A stretch of 64,000 nt of DNA from the NCBI GenBank assembly GCA_013398175.1, contig VZRZ01008717.1, forward strand, positions 347,486 through 411,485, in the 5' to 3' direction. The position numbers were made by a program, and so were the translations under genes. How positions within the stretch are numbered: position 1 is the stretch's first letter; every line of letters begins with the position of its first letter. This DNA is from Climacteris rufus. Its lineage: Eukaryota; Chordata; Aves; Passeriformes; Climacteridae. Positions 36,285-47,392 of this stretch are shown here, one piece after another. Under the pieces are notes generated by a model. That model searched no databases. It was not told the DNA's origin and saw only the letters and a program-made list of their open reading frames with translations.

Positions 36285-36498
36285 TTGGTTTTTCGTGTTT
36301 TTCGGGGTTTTGGTTTTTTGTTGTTGTTTTGTTTGTTTTGTTTGTTTGTTTGTTTGATTTGGGTTTGTTTTGTTTTGTTTTTTGTTTTTTGGGGTTTTTT
36401 TTGTTTTTGTTTGTTTGTTTGTTTGGTTGGTTTTTTTTGTGGTTTGGTTTTGTTTTTTGTTGGATTTTTTTTTGCTTTTATTTTTTGTTTTTTAGGTT
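36285..36498 (+). repeat. G/T-rich low-complexity tract
   Basis: About 215 bases made almost only of T and G, with irregular TTTG, TTG and TTTTG units and occasional GGGG or GG. No single period holds. The phenylalanine-rich frames of 126 and 151 codons through it are artefacts. It could be a decayed A/C-rich retroelement tail read in reverse, or a slippage product. Confidence 0.9.
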
Positions 36499-38152
36499 TT
36501 ATACTATGCTACAGAAAAAAAAAGCTTTGAAAATTGGCCTTAACCTTACTCCTAAAATTCCAAAATTTCTTGGCTTAATTGACATCTAGCACAACTTTCT
36601 GTAAACCATGATGTGTCTTTTCCAACCAAAAAAAATCTATCCAAGTGGATAGATTTTTACATGGCCCTAAGGATCAGCTGGAAAGGGTTGTCATGGACTC
36701 AAGTGTTAATGATTGGTTCATCTGTCTAGCAACTGCTGCTCTGAAGGAAAAGTGGGTTGATTTTTTAAGGAAGAACAACCCTCTAGGCTGTCAGACATTG
36801 AATTGATCTGTTCTGGTCTGGGAAATTATCTGCTTTCCCTCCTGATGATGAAATCCTCACTGAGCTCTTACATTTCAATTACTTCCGAGATAAAATGCTG
36901 ACTATCTAAATGGAAAAGTTTGACACACCAGTGGCCAGGATAGCACAGGTGGAATTTTCCCACTGTTTTTTAACATGTGGGAACATATTTGAGCCAGCTG
37001 TGTGCCTCCTGGCTTGTGCAAAGAAGAAGGAGGACACCCACTTTGCAAGTGCATGGCAACTTCTACACAGGTCTCTTCTTCACCTTCACATACACGTAAA
37101 AACTGTTCTTCATCTGAGGGTGAAAAGTGTTAATTCTATGCAAATATCAAGGTCCAACTTGACTAGTCAAAAAAAAAAAAAAAACATTTCTAGAATTTAA
37201 TACTCTGCTATATGTTAATATCTGCCCCTCTTCAGATCAAGTCCTGAACACTTGACACCTACATCATGAACAGAATACAGGTTTTTAGGTAAGGATACAA
37301 TATTTTTCAGCTTCTCCCAGCATCACTTTTCTGGTTTCTGCTGGAGTTTTCTGATCTACACCAAAGGCCTTAACTCCCTTTAGTGTCTCTTCAAGTTTTC
37401 AGATTACTTTTGCATTGCAGTCTTCAGTGAATGCCTTTACACCCTTGGAACTAAATAAATTAAATTGTGTTGCTGTTTTGAATGGAAAAGGAGTGGTTAC
37501 TGACAGCAAAAATTGAGTTCAGTGTGTGGAAAATTTAGCAGTGGTTCCTCTCACGTAAGCACCTCTGCAAGGCTTTAGGAAGTGTTTCAATTTAATCTTG
37601 ACACCCTCTGGGGTTTTGCACCTGTCAGAAAGGTGTTAGGTTATGAAAACAGGAAAAGAACCAGCACAGAAAGCTCATTTGTGCTTGTCCTCCCCAGCAG
37701 CATCTCTAAGAGGGAGTGGGCCAAGCAGGAAAACCTTGTATTTTGTACAGGAGTTAAATGGGTTCATCAAGATTTAAATATGAAAATTAATAAGAAAATT
37801 TCAGGAGTGAGTGTTTGGGGAAATCAGGGAAAATAAAGGCACTCCATTTTCCTGATGGAGTAAGTATTGTTCACTTCTGAAAATACACTTTGATGAAGCA
37901 TTAATTGATTCTTGCTTTACAGCTCCTAAATTCTACCCTAGTCACAATATTATCTCAGAGATAAGTGCAGATAGATAAATATCCCATGAATGCTCGGGAA
38001 CAAATAGCTCCCGATGGGTTGAGCTCTCTGTGTCATTAACATCAACCACCTGAAATAAGTCACCTGCCTTCAGTTCCCTTGTCTGATGTGGTTTCTCTGG
38101 ACTGGAAAAAGGAACCCATACAACCCACCTTTTTTAAAAAAGGAATAAAGAA
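36499..38152. other. Gene-free stretch
   Basis: It holds the 28-bp palindrome at 36,631-36,658 and a poly-A run near 37,169-37,184. No gene or transposon was recognised. Confidence 0.6.
36631..36658. repeat. 28-bp near-perfect palindrome
   Basis: A 13-base arm AAAAATCTATCCA (36,631-36,643) and its exact reverse complement (36,646-36,658) flank the two-base spacer AG. The duplex could extrude as a small cruciform, and a transcript could form a short hairpin. There is no T-run or other sign of a functional terminator. Confidence 0.9.
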
Positions 38153-38262
38153 TGGGTCTTGGAGCAGCCTGGTCTAGTGGAAGGTGTCCCTGCCCATGGC
38201 AGGGGATTGGAATGAGATGGTCTTGCAGGTCCCTTCCAACCCAAATCATTTTGTGTTTACAT
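38153..38262 (+). mobile_element. CR1 LINE 3'-end fragment
   Basis: Plus-oriented CR1: 'gggtcttggagcagcctggt', 'tgtccctgcccatggcagg', 'gatggtcttgcaggtccctt', 'ccaacccaaatcatttt'. The usual ATTCTATG tail is not recognisable and an A/C-rich tract follows after a short interval. Confidence 0.93.
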
Positions 38263-38286
38263 GGTTAAACCTCGTGGCAGTACACA

Positions 38287-38368
38287 ATTTTTTTTTTTTG
38301 CAAAACAAAACAAAAACAACCAACCAACCAAACAAAAACAAAAAAACCCCAAACAAACAAAAAAGCAA
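38287..38368 (+). repeat. T-run followed by A/C-rich (CAAA/CCAA) tract
   Basis: A T11-type run, then irregular CAAAA, CCAA and CAAA units. It lies about 25 bases beyond the CR1 fragment. Confidence 0.85.
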
Positions 38369-40590
38369 AGGTCCAAGGAAGTTAACCATCAAAATGCACC
38401 TCTATGATTTCACATATCACCAAATAAGATAATGACAAACAGTTTCATTCTTTATTCCAAATGAGAAGAAGATTGCATGTCCACCATCTCCCATGAGCTC
38501 AGAAGGTGTTCCCAGATCAAGAGTTAAGGCTGGTGGCAGTTGATGACAACCTCAAGCAAAGCATCTGAATTTCTTGGAGGTGAAGGAACTGTATCTTTTC
38601 CAAGCTTTTCATAGCCTGGCTCCTGTCACTCACTGTTCCCCTGGTGCTGGTGGACCTAGGGAAGATTTTCACTCTGTCTTTGCAGCCCCAGCAGCAGAAT
38701 CAAACAATATTTAATACAGAGATGATTGTCATGGGGCTCAGGGGACATCTGCTATTGTCCTTTTTCATTACACAGATGTTGTTGCACATTTTGTAGTTTT
38801 CACCATGACACAAGGAGGGAAGGATCCGTGGTTCCTGAGGGAACCCCCTCTCCCTCAGCAGATTACTAAAGGGCCTTCCTCTAGATTGATGATTGCTCTG
38901 CTGAAAAAAGTTTTTCATGTCTAGTGATTATTTGTATTACAGCATGAGTTTATTTTCTCTTTTAGACCTCCTGGGAGATTCCTGCAGATCTCAGCCACTT
39001 GTGGTGGTAATGTTGACTTCCAAGCAACCTTGTCAGTGCTGGAGATAGACAGGAATGGAGAGAGACTGCAGGTGGGAACAGAAAAACCTCTCAGCAGAGA
39101 TGTACTCTGTGTAGGATGTAGGACTTTACTGAGTTCTGGAACATAAGGAGGAAAAAAATATCCTCTTTCCTCTAGCCCAGAGATTCCCAAGCTGTGGGAG
39201 TTACAGCACACCTACCTCTGAGAACCTTCCCCAAGCAGCTGTCCACAGAAATTAGTGCCTGCAGAAAACTGCAAGGAGGAATATCTTGAGCATGGTGGCA
39301 CCAGATTGCCTCATGACTTCTCTGTGCTACGTTGTTGGTTTGTATCCATCTGTTGTTTCTTGTCCCATCTTTCATCTAGAGAAAAAGACTTGGCAACATG
39401 GCCAAGGGATTAGACCTTCATGTAGGGAAGAGATGAAAGCAAAGTGTAATGAGAGGCAAAAACAGAAGTTAAAGATCTCAGTCTGAAATGTTATCAGAAA
39501 AGAACCAAGTTAATTCGTCCTGTCCCACATTGCTGGTACCAAGGCTTTGGCTCTTTCTCCATCAACTCTTGGATCATGCTGGTGATTTTCTCTAATTTTG
39601 CTTAAATCTAGAAAAATATACCCTACTTTAAATCTTGTATTTCTTGAGTTGCCTCATCAATAATCGATGCTCTACTCTCTCCTCTGGAATGTGTTAATGA
39701 GTGAGCAGCAAAATTCCTGGAATCAGGGAAATTCCTGTATCAGGGTTTTTCTAATGTGTTCAGTCACTTGCCTTAAGGTTCCTAATGCAGCAAAGCATTC
39801 CTGTCTTTGGGAACACAACCATTTGTGCATCTCAGCATAGGTGAAGATTGACTGATGATATTAACAATGTCAAATTATACTCCTCTTTTCCGTAATACTC
39901 TCAGGTTATTTTACAGATAATAAGTAAGAGACAGACAGGTGCAGTGAGTCTTAGGATGTTTTAATTTCACCTGATTCTTTGCTTCTACCGTATTTTATTG
40001 TTTCCAGGGGAAGATACTTGGGAAATGTAGATTTATGACACTAAATTAACCTTGGTGGCAATTCCTCAGAGAGTACAGGAAATTGTTTTGACATGTCAAG
40101 AAGGAAAAAAGGTGACCTCCACAATTATGTCTCCTGAGAAATTAAAAAAATAATCTGGTTATCATTTCAAGGCAATCAGCCCTCTGTGGTGGTGCCCTAT
40201 TTTTTTTGGTTTCTTGTTCAATCCCAGTCTTTGATCAACCACAACCCTGGGTATTTCCTGCTCAGGGCTGACAATGGATGACATGGTGGTGGATCAGAGA
40301 CTACAAAGCCCTCAGCCAGTGTCATGTCCATATAGTGCATGGTTTAGCTCCTGCTCTTGGTTCTTCTCTGGAGGAGCCCGACACCTGAATTTCTGTTTGG
40401 CAGCCATAGGAGAAAAAAGAAGAATTGATAAGGTCATAGAAATTTGACTTCTGCTCCCTTGAAAGGTCAAGTACAGCAATGCAACTGTATAATTAAAAAA
40501 TATACTTTTGTCTTGCCTTTCTTACCAGAAATGTGGAAAATTAGAAAATTTGTAGCCTTTGAAGATGTCCTGGCAAGAGTCTTCTGTAGC
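38369..40590. other. Gene-free stretch, nothing recognised
   Basis: No gene, transposon or RNA gene is supported. Short frames on both strands only. Confidence 0.6.
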
Positions 40591-40808
40591 AGAATCACTG
40601 AATCACAGAATGTTTTGGGCTGGAAGAACCTCCAAGATCATTCCGTTCCAACACCCTGCCATGGGCAGTGACACCTTCCACTAGATCAGGTTGCTCCAAG
40701 CCTTGTGTAACCTGACTTTAAACACTGCCAGAACACTGGAACTACTCTGGACAACCTCTTCTAATGCCTCACCACCCTCACAGGGAAGAATTTTTTTCTT
40801 AATATCCA
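40591..40808 (-). mobile_element. CR1 LINE 3'-end fragment
   Basis: Reversed CR1: 'gaatcactgaatcacagaat', 'gttttgggctggaagaacct', 'gccatgggcagtgacacctt', 'ctagatcaggttgctccaag', 'ctcaccaccctcacaggga' and 'cttaatatcc'. Confidence 0.94.
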
Positions 40809-43800
40809 GTGTTCCAGTTGTGTACATCTGGTGTAAGTGCACGGAGCAGGTTGTGTCCAGCGTGCTGTGGATCTGTGGGAAAACACTTTGCCACCAGTAA
40901 AGGCAAGGAAATGATGCTTGGACCCTTCAACAGCCCTCACTTCTTGTATCAGGTAAATTAGAGTGGCTTTGAAATTCTTTGTATTTCTAACATGAAAGAC
41001 ACAGAGAATAAGGGTCAGGTTTTTGTGAGTATTTAAAAAAGATCTTGGAGGGTTTATGAATGAGCAAAACCAGTTTGTCATCTTTACGTGTAGTGAAAGG
41101 AAATGGGAGTTAAACAATAACCTCATTTTCTGTGTTCCTACTTGTACCCTGAAGCCTTGGTTTTCAAAGGCACTCAGGTCCAGGAATAGCATCGTGCAGG
41201 GGTAAGTAAGGCACTGGGACACCGTAGTTATAGCACTGACTGTTCCTACAGGAAATGCTGTTGATTTTAGTGCAGAAATCAGAGTGAAAAAAAAAGACAA
41301 GAAATTCATCAGAGAACGACACAAACAATATCCATCTTTCTTTCCTCTAACTCAATAAGACAAAAATTAGAATGAGTTAAATATTTAAATGTGAACTGCC
41401 CCCTCCTACTCCGCCCCAGAACTTCCAGAGTATGTAGCTGTGGAGGTTTTACTTTTGCTACCTGTCCAGCTAATTAATACCTGCCAGTTTACTTTTCCCA
41501 CTCTTGCTATTTTTGGACTGCTATTTTATTGGGGAGGGGAAAAAAAAAGAGAGAGAGATAAGGCAGAGAGAGGAGGAGAAAAGAAAAAAAAAGTGTTGAA
41601 TTTCATCTCCTCTGATGAAAAGAATGCTTGTCTGATGTTAATTCAAATACTGAATCTCTTTCAAACTTCCCCACACTTTTTCCCCTCATTTAAAGATTTT
41701 TATTCTTTTTAAGCCATGTAAAAGCACAATGAGCATTCCATTCATTTTCTCCATAGCAACATATTTGTATTGGTTCCTTTTTCTTTCCTTTTCCTTTTAG
41801 GTACTCTTGGCACTGAAGGAAGTCTGTCAGTGACCAGCTTGATGAAGTGCCTTTATAGGTACCATTAAATCCGGGGATGCAGTTATTAATTAATATTTGC
41901 AGTTAATAGCAGATGCAAACAGGTCTTTGGGACAGAGTGACAAAGCAAATTTCTAAAAAATTAGTGGAAAAGGGAGTTTCTCATGTTCCTTTTTTTTTTT
42001 TTTATGTCAGGATGTGCTTGCTAGGCTGAGTTTGAGCCAGATGCTTTTCCTTGTAGGTATCCTGACAGATTACAAGGAGGGTTGGAAGAGTCACTGCAAG
42101 TCACTGGAGCTCATCAACATATTGCTGACAGCAATACTTGAGTCCCTCTCCATCTTTCCAACTGATCATCTGTAAACAAACAATAATAATCCAGGGTTGA
42201 GTTCACAGTCTTGATTTATGGGCATGAACTAAGAATTCATCATTGGTGGAGTTATATTTTTCTACTAAAGAAGGAGTAGCCAAAGCCTGGAAAGAACAAT
42301 TAATATTGATATATCTGGATGTGCAGACAGAAATAAAACCCAGCATCCAGCCAAGCCATATGTGACCCTGGAGTAAATCAAAGGAGCAAGAAAACAAGGA
42401 GCTCAGAGGAGATGCCCATGCCTTGCTGGTCTGCCAACCCGTGTCAAACTGGTGAGCTTTCAGATAGGTCTGACAGGTCCACAGATGCAAGATAATCCAG
42501 GCCATTCAAATGCTGTGCACAGAAGGGAATCTCTGACACCAACCCTCTTCCCTCTTCCAGTCAGATGAGTATTCAACTCATGTTCATCACCCTGTTGTGA
42601 TGGTGGACACATAAGGATGACACCTCACATTTCAATGACCTTGTAGGTCGAGTCAGACCTCTGAATTCTCTTCTGAAGCCAGCGTGGAATCAAGACAGGT
42701 CTGAGGCACGCTTCAATATAATTTCTGTGTTTATAACTTGACTTCCAAAATCCAAGAGATCTGTGGCGGATAGACCATTACAGATCTTTACCAAATTATT
42801 TTCCACAGCAGTGGGCTACAGTTCTCCCTGTCACGGGAATTACTGCCTTTATAAAAGGAATGACTTGCAATTACAGCAGAATAAGTACATCTGGTTACCT
42901 GATCAGTAACATTGTGGTCAGGAAGTGAAGACTGACCTCATTTTATACATTCAGGATGGTATTCACCTGATTTATCTTTAGAGGTGGGATTTGTCCCTCT
43001 ATTTGCATGTTTCCAGGAGGGAAGTGCCTACTGAACAATTCAGCCCAGGCTCTCTTTCTTCTCAAAGCAGAGTCAGTGGCACTGATGAAGTTCCAGACAG
43101 GATTTGGTTTATCCTAAAGAAGATTCTTCTCTGAGTTTTGATGAGTCATATCCTTACCCTCACTAAAATTTTGACTAATTCTCCATTACTATAATGGGTT
43201 TCTGAGGGAAATAATAAATATGGACAGCTTCAATTAGAAGGGTGGATCTCAGAAAATTCAAATATTGGAAATACTTGCAAACAGCTTCTCACTATCTGCA
43301 TCTCAGAGTGTGATCAAACCCATCCCATGATAAATCTACAAATAAGGTGATCAACCACCTAATGTAAGTGTCCACCTGTTTTAGGATTTAGATGGCTCAG
43401 TTTTAGACAACAAGGCAAACTGAACCCTGAAATATGTATCCTGACACCTCTGGTAAAGTATCTCTCAACACTGACAGCACTAAAGCCTCAATATCCAGTC
43501 TGGGAATGGTTTTTTTCCAAAAATTCTTCAATAGGAAAAGGATCCAGCTAGGTTTTTCCACTATTAAGGCTCAACCAGATGATGGTAGAACATACACTTT
43601 GGACTCCACAGATATGCATAATCACAGGGACTTTACAGATATGAAGGACAGCATCCAGGGACCACTGCCCCATGGCTCTAGGCATGGTACCAATACCATG
43701 CCATCAGGATGGAATTGTCTCTTTCTTTATTTTTCATAGCCTGCTTTGGAGAAAACAGTCCTGTCTACAATCATTCCTGTATTTTCCTGTCTGGGACAAA

Positions 43801-44260
43801 GAAAAAAAGAAATAAATAAGCCAAATCCCTCCATTCTTGTTATTAGAGGCTTTTTTAAATGTTCCTACTCCCACGGCAGGAGCTTAAACCCAAACTTATT
43901 GACTTCCTGTTGGTCTGAAAACTCCTGGTGGTTATTACCACTTTGCACCAGATTCCTGCCACTGACCTTGCTGGAAAAACTCCTTAACCCACTTACTGAA
44001 TCCCCAAGTCATCCTGAAGCCAGCGAGTAACAGTTAATAAAGTGCTTGCCAGGTTTCACGGTGTTTTTAGCTGACCTGTATTTTGACTTGTTACATGATT
44101 TGCCGTGTAAGAAAAACCCAGGGGTAATGCTCCTAATGCTGAGCACACTGAGATGGCTCTGGGGAATGAGGCTGACCTGTAGCCCTGCCCCTCACCTACA
44201 CCTGTAAAAATTCACAGGACAAGGTGAGGGGGGAAAGGAAGACTAAAGACAGAGAAAAAA
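40809..44260. other. Gene-free stretch of about 3.4 kb
   Basis: No supported gene or transposon. A T-run occurs near 41,989-42,003. The 187-codon minus frame at 40,761-41,324 begins in unique sequence and runs into the CR1 fragment, with no recognisable domain. The part near 42,780-42,920 is complex sequence that could be conserved. Confidence 0.55.
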
Positions 44261-44352
44261 GTAGATGGATGGATGGATGGATGGATGGATGGAAGGAAGG
44301 AAGGAAAGAAGGAAGGAAGGAAGCGAGGAAGGGAGGAAGGGAGGGAGGAAGG
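44261..44352 (+). repeat. Compound (ATGG)n-(AAGG)n microsatellite
   Basis: About seven ATGG units pass into AAGG units and then degenerate GGGA/GGAA units, about 90 bases in all. It ends roughly 140 bases before the CR1 pair that follows. Confidence 0.93.
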
Positions 44353-44492
44353 ATTCAGCCTTCTGAGCAATAGATTCACTGCATTTCTGATTTCCTCAGA
44401 GCAAGATCACTTTGAGAAGGGGCACTTATTTTCCTTGGTGTTTGTAGTGGTGGGGACACTGAACTCATTCACTTTAGGGAAAGAGTGACACA

Positions 44493-45000
44493 TGAAATCA
44501 CAGAATGGTTGAGGTTGGAAGTGACCTCTGAAGGTCATCTGGTCCAACCCAGCTCCTCAGGAACATTCACCTACAGCCCATAGTCCAGGACAATGCCAGA
44601 TGTCTTTTGAATGTCTCCAAGGATGGAGACTTCACAAACTCAGGGCAACTTATGCCAGTGCTCAGTTACCCTTAGAACAGAAAAAAGTGTTTCTTGTTGT
44701 TCAGAGAGACATTCTTGTGTTTCAGTTTATGTCCATTGCCTCTGGAACCACTCAAAAAAGCCTCTTCTCACTGTCCCTTCAGGTATTCACAGACATTAAT
44801 AAAATCCTCCCAAGTCTGCTCTTCTCCAGGCTGAACAATCTCAGATTTCATGGGAGAGATGCTCCAGTCCCTTCATCATCTTCATGGCCTTCGAGGGACT
44901 TCAAGGGACTTTGAGAGACTGTCTCTACTGGAGAGCTTGGAATGGGACACAGTATTCCAGGTGTGGCTCCTCAGTTCTGGGTAGAGGGCTCACATTCAGG
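44493..45000 (-). mobile_element. CR1 LINE fragment, distinct subfamily, interrupted
   Basis: Reversed CR1 of a different subfamily: 'gaaatcacagaatggttgag', 'gacctctgaaggtcatctgg', 'ccaaggatggagacttcaca', 'gtttatgtccattgcctctg' and 'tctccaggctgaacaatct'. It ends in the 'tccaggtgtggctcctcag' region, where a second CR1 begins. Confidence 0.93.
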
Positions 45001-45002
45001 GC

Positions 45003-45402
45003 ATCATAGAGTCATAGAATGGTTTGGATTGTCAGGGACCTTGAATATCACCTACTTCCAAATGCTCTTCCACCTTCCACCAGATCAGGTTGTTCCAAGT
45101 CCTGTCCAACCTGGCCTTGAACAATTTCAGGGATGGCACAGCCACAGCTTATCTGAGCAACCTCTGCCAGGGCCTCAACACCCTCACAGGGAAGAGTTTC
45201 CTCCTAATATCCAAACTATCCCTGACCTCTGGTAGTGCAAAGCCGTTCTTCCTTGCCCTGTCACTCCAGACCCTTGTGAAAAGTTCCTCTCCAGCTCTCT
45301 TGGAGCACCTCCAGGCACTGAAAGGTGCTCTGAGATCTGCCAGAGCCTTCTCTTCTCCAGTCTGAACAGTCTCAACTCTCCCAGCCTTTCCTCATAGTAT
45401 AA
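45003..45402 (-). mobile_element. CR1 LINE inserted at the edge of another CR1
   Basis: A fresh CR1 3' tail ('gcatcatagagtcatagaat') starts where the previous copy stops. The body is of the common family: 'caacctggccttgaacaatt', 'cacagccacagcttatctga', 'aacaccctcacagggaagag', 'ctctcttggagcacctccag', ending at 'agcctttcctcatagtat'. Both copies have the same orientation. Confidence 0.93.
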
Positions 45403-46469
45403 TTTTTTTTTTAATTTCTGCAAACATTTTGCCCAAGCTGAGGTTTTCTATGGGTGCCATAGCCAGGTCCTTATTCCTGCTGAAGGGATGAGAGCACCAC
45501 CAGCTTTGCACTTGCAGTGACACAATTGCCACTGCTGCTACCTGGCATTTCCATGCTTCCAGGCTCAGCTGAAATGACAGTGTTGGAAAGGCAGTGTAAA
45601 AGAGAAAGAAGAAAGTTGACAGCTCCTTAAAAGCCTTGTGCAAATAGGACAGTGCTTGACATAATGCTGTTCCAAAATCAGTCACTTGAACTTGATTTGT
45701 GAGGCTTGCAAAAAGCTGCTTGTTGCCTGGATTTTGCTGGGAAAGGTGGTTTGATTTGGTTCCTCTGGGTTTAACATCTTGAGCGAAGCTGGGCAGATGC
45801 CATCAGTGAAAAAACAGCTTCAACTGAGAGGAAATAGAGCTGAAGAACAGAGATTTGTCTAAGAGGGTCTGGCTGCAGTATGTTCAACTGGAAATGCACA
45901 TAAACAGCGATTGAAAAAAATACTTTATTGGACTGAACAGGAGAAGACCACCAATGAAATATGTCTCAATGTCCTGCATTTATTTAGTCCCTTTAAAAAA
46001 AAAAATGTAATTTTGTTATTTCTCTAAAGGTTCTTGTTTGTCTGTCCTTGTTCTTTGGATGACACCAGTTAAGTATCCAGGGATTTGAGATCTTCCATCT
46101 CAGCAGCACTTTCTGCTCTGTGACTGAGTACATCATTAAACCCTCTGAACATTAATACTTATTTGACAACCAGGTGTCTACAACATCAAAGGAATCATCC
46201 TCTGGAAGTTTCAGCCTTCCTCTGCCCACTAGAGAATGCAGCTGGGATGAGACACTTAGGGAAGATCCACAGGTCAGGTGAACCCTACACTAAAATGACA
46301 CTGTCACCTGAATTTGAGACCCCAGCTCTCTGCAGTACACTCAGTACAGACTCTGACCACTGATGATCCCCAAAGACCAGGAATTATCAATAAGGGAAGT
46401 GATATCATCTCCCTGACCTGTGCAGAAGAGCAGCCAGTTGGAGCTACTACATAACACAAGTGATGGTAG
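45403..46469. other. Gene-free stretch
   Basis: It starts with a short T-run. I could not recognise a continuation of the interrupted CR1. Poly-A occurs near 45,996-46,006. No gene is supported. Confidence 0.6.
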
Positions 46470-46738
46470 AGGATCATGGAATCCTTTAGGTTGTAGAGAC
46501 CTCTGGGATCATTGAGTTCCCCTTAGCACTGCCAAGGCCACCTTTAAACCATGTCCCCAAGCACAACATCTACAAATTTTTAAATACTTTGAGGGATGGT
46601 GATTCCATCACTTCCTTAAGCAGCCTGTTCTGATGCTTGACAATCCTTTTGATGAAGAAATTTTTCCTAATATCAAATATAAACCTCCTCTGGTAGAACT
46701 TGAGGCTGTTTCCCTTGTGAGGTGTTCTCACTGCAGGA
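46470..46738 (-). mobile_element. CR1 LINE fragment, older subfamily
   Basis: Reversed CR1 of the same subfamily as the 21.9 kb copy: 'aggatcatggaatcctttag', 'tagcactgccaaggccacc', 'aaaccatgtccccaagcaca', 'gggatggtgattccatcact', 'gatgcttgacaatccttttg' and 'gaaatttttcctaatatca'. It is longer than that copy and strongly diverged. Confidence 0.92.
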
Positions 46739-47217
46739 GTTGTTCTTTGCTGAGTATGTTGTTCTTGCTCTGATATAAACCAAGGGTTCTCCCACACCCT
46801 TCAGGGATGCTTCCCTCTAGGAAGACTGAAACTTTCCATGTTTTTTTTTTCAATCTTCCATTCCCTAGACTGCAGAGGTGTTAAAACCCATTCTAAACAG
46901 CCAAGAAATTGTTTCTAGTGATTAACAAAAAGAGGTATCTGGAGTTGGATTTTTGCAATGGTTTGGGAAACCCTTTTGGTTGCTATTTTCCCAAGCAACT
47001 CTTCAAGATTTCTAGCTGCAGAAAAGCTTTGGGATCAGTCCAAGAATGGCTGATAGAGAGACCAAAATGAACTGAGGATTGTCAATACCAAAACAGAAAA
47101 AAAAAAAAAAAAAGATAAAAACATTTGAGCAAGAAACTCTGAGATCAGGTGCACTTTCAGTCGGTAGATAAGACATCACCAGAGACTCAGGGTAATTTCC
47201 TGTCCTTGAGGTACCAG
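46739..47217. other. Non-coding stretch
   Basis: No gene was recognised. A poly-A run occurs near 47,096-47,113. Confidence 0.6.
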
Positions 47218-47392
47218 AAGAGGTTGCCCAGAGAAGCTGTGGCTGCACCATCCCTGAAAGTGTTCAAGGCCAAGTTGGATGGGCCTTTGAGCAACCTGGT
47301 CTGGTGGAAGGTCTCCCTGCCCATGGTAATGGTTTGGAACGAGATGATCTTTAAGATCCCTTCCAACCCAAACCAGTCTATTATTCTGTCAT
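47218..47392 (+). mobile_element. CR1 LINE 3'-end fragment
   Basis: Plus-oriented CR1 with 'gaggttgcccagagaagctg', 'catccctgaaagtgttcaag', 'gagcaacctggtctggtgg', 'ctccctgcccatggtaatgg', 'gatgatctttaagatccctt' and a degenerate 'tctattattctgtca' tail. It is well preserved. Confidence 0.95.

Noticed and set aside
36134..36589. 151- and 126-codon phenylalanine-rich frames resembling membrane proteins
   Set aside because: They come from the G/T-rich low-complexity tract and are not membrane proteins.
40761..41324. 187-codon minus-strand open frame
   Set aside because: Its end lies in CR1 sequence and no domain is recognisable; likely chance.
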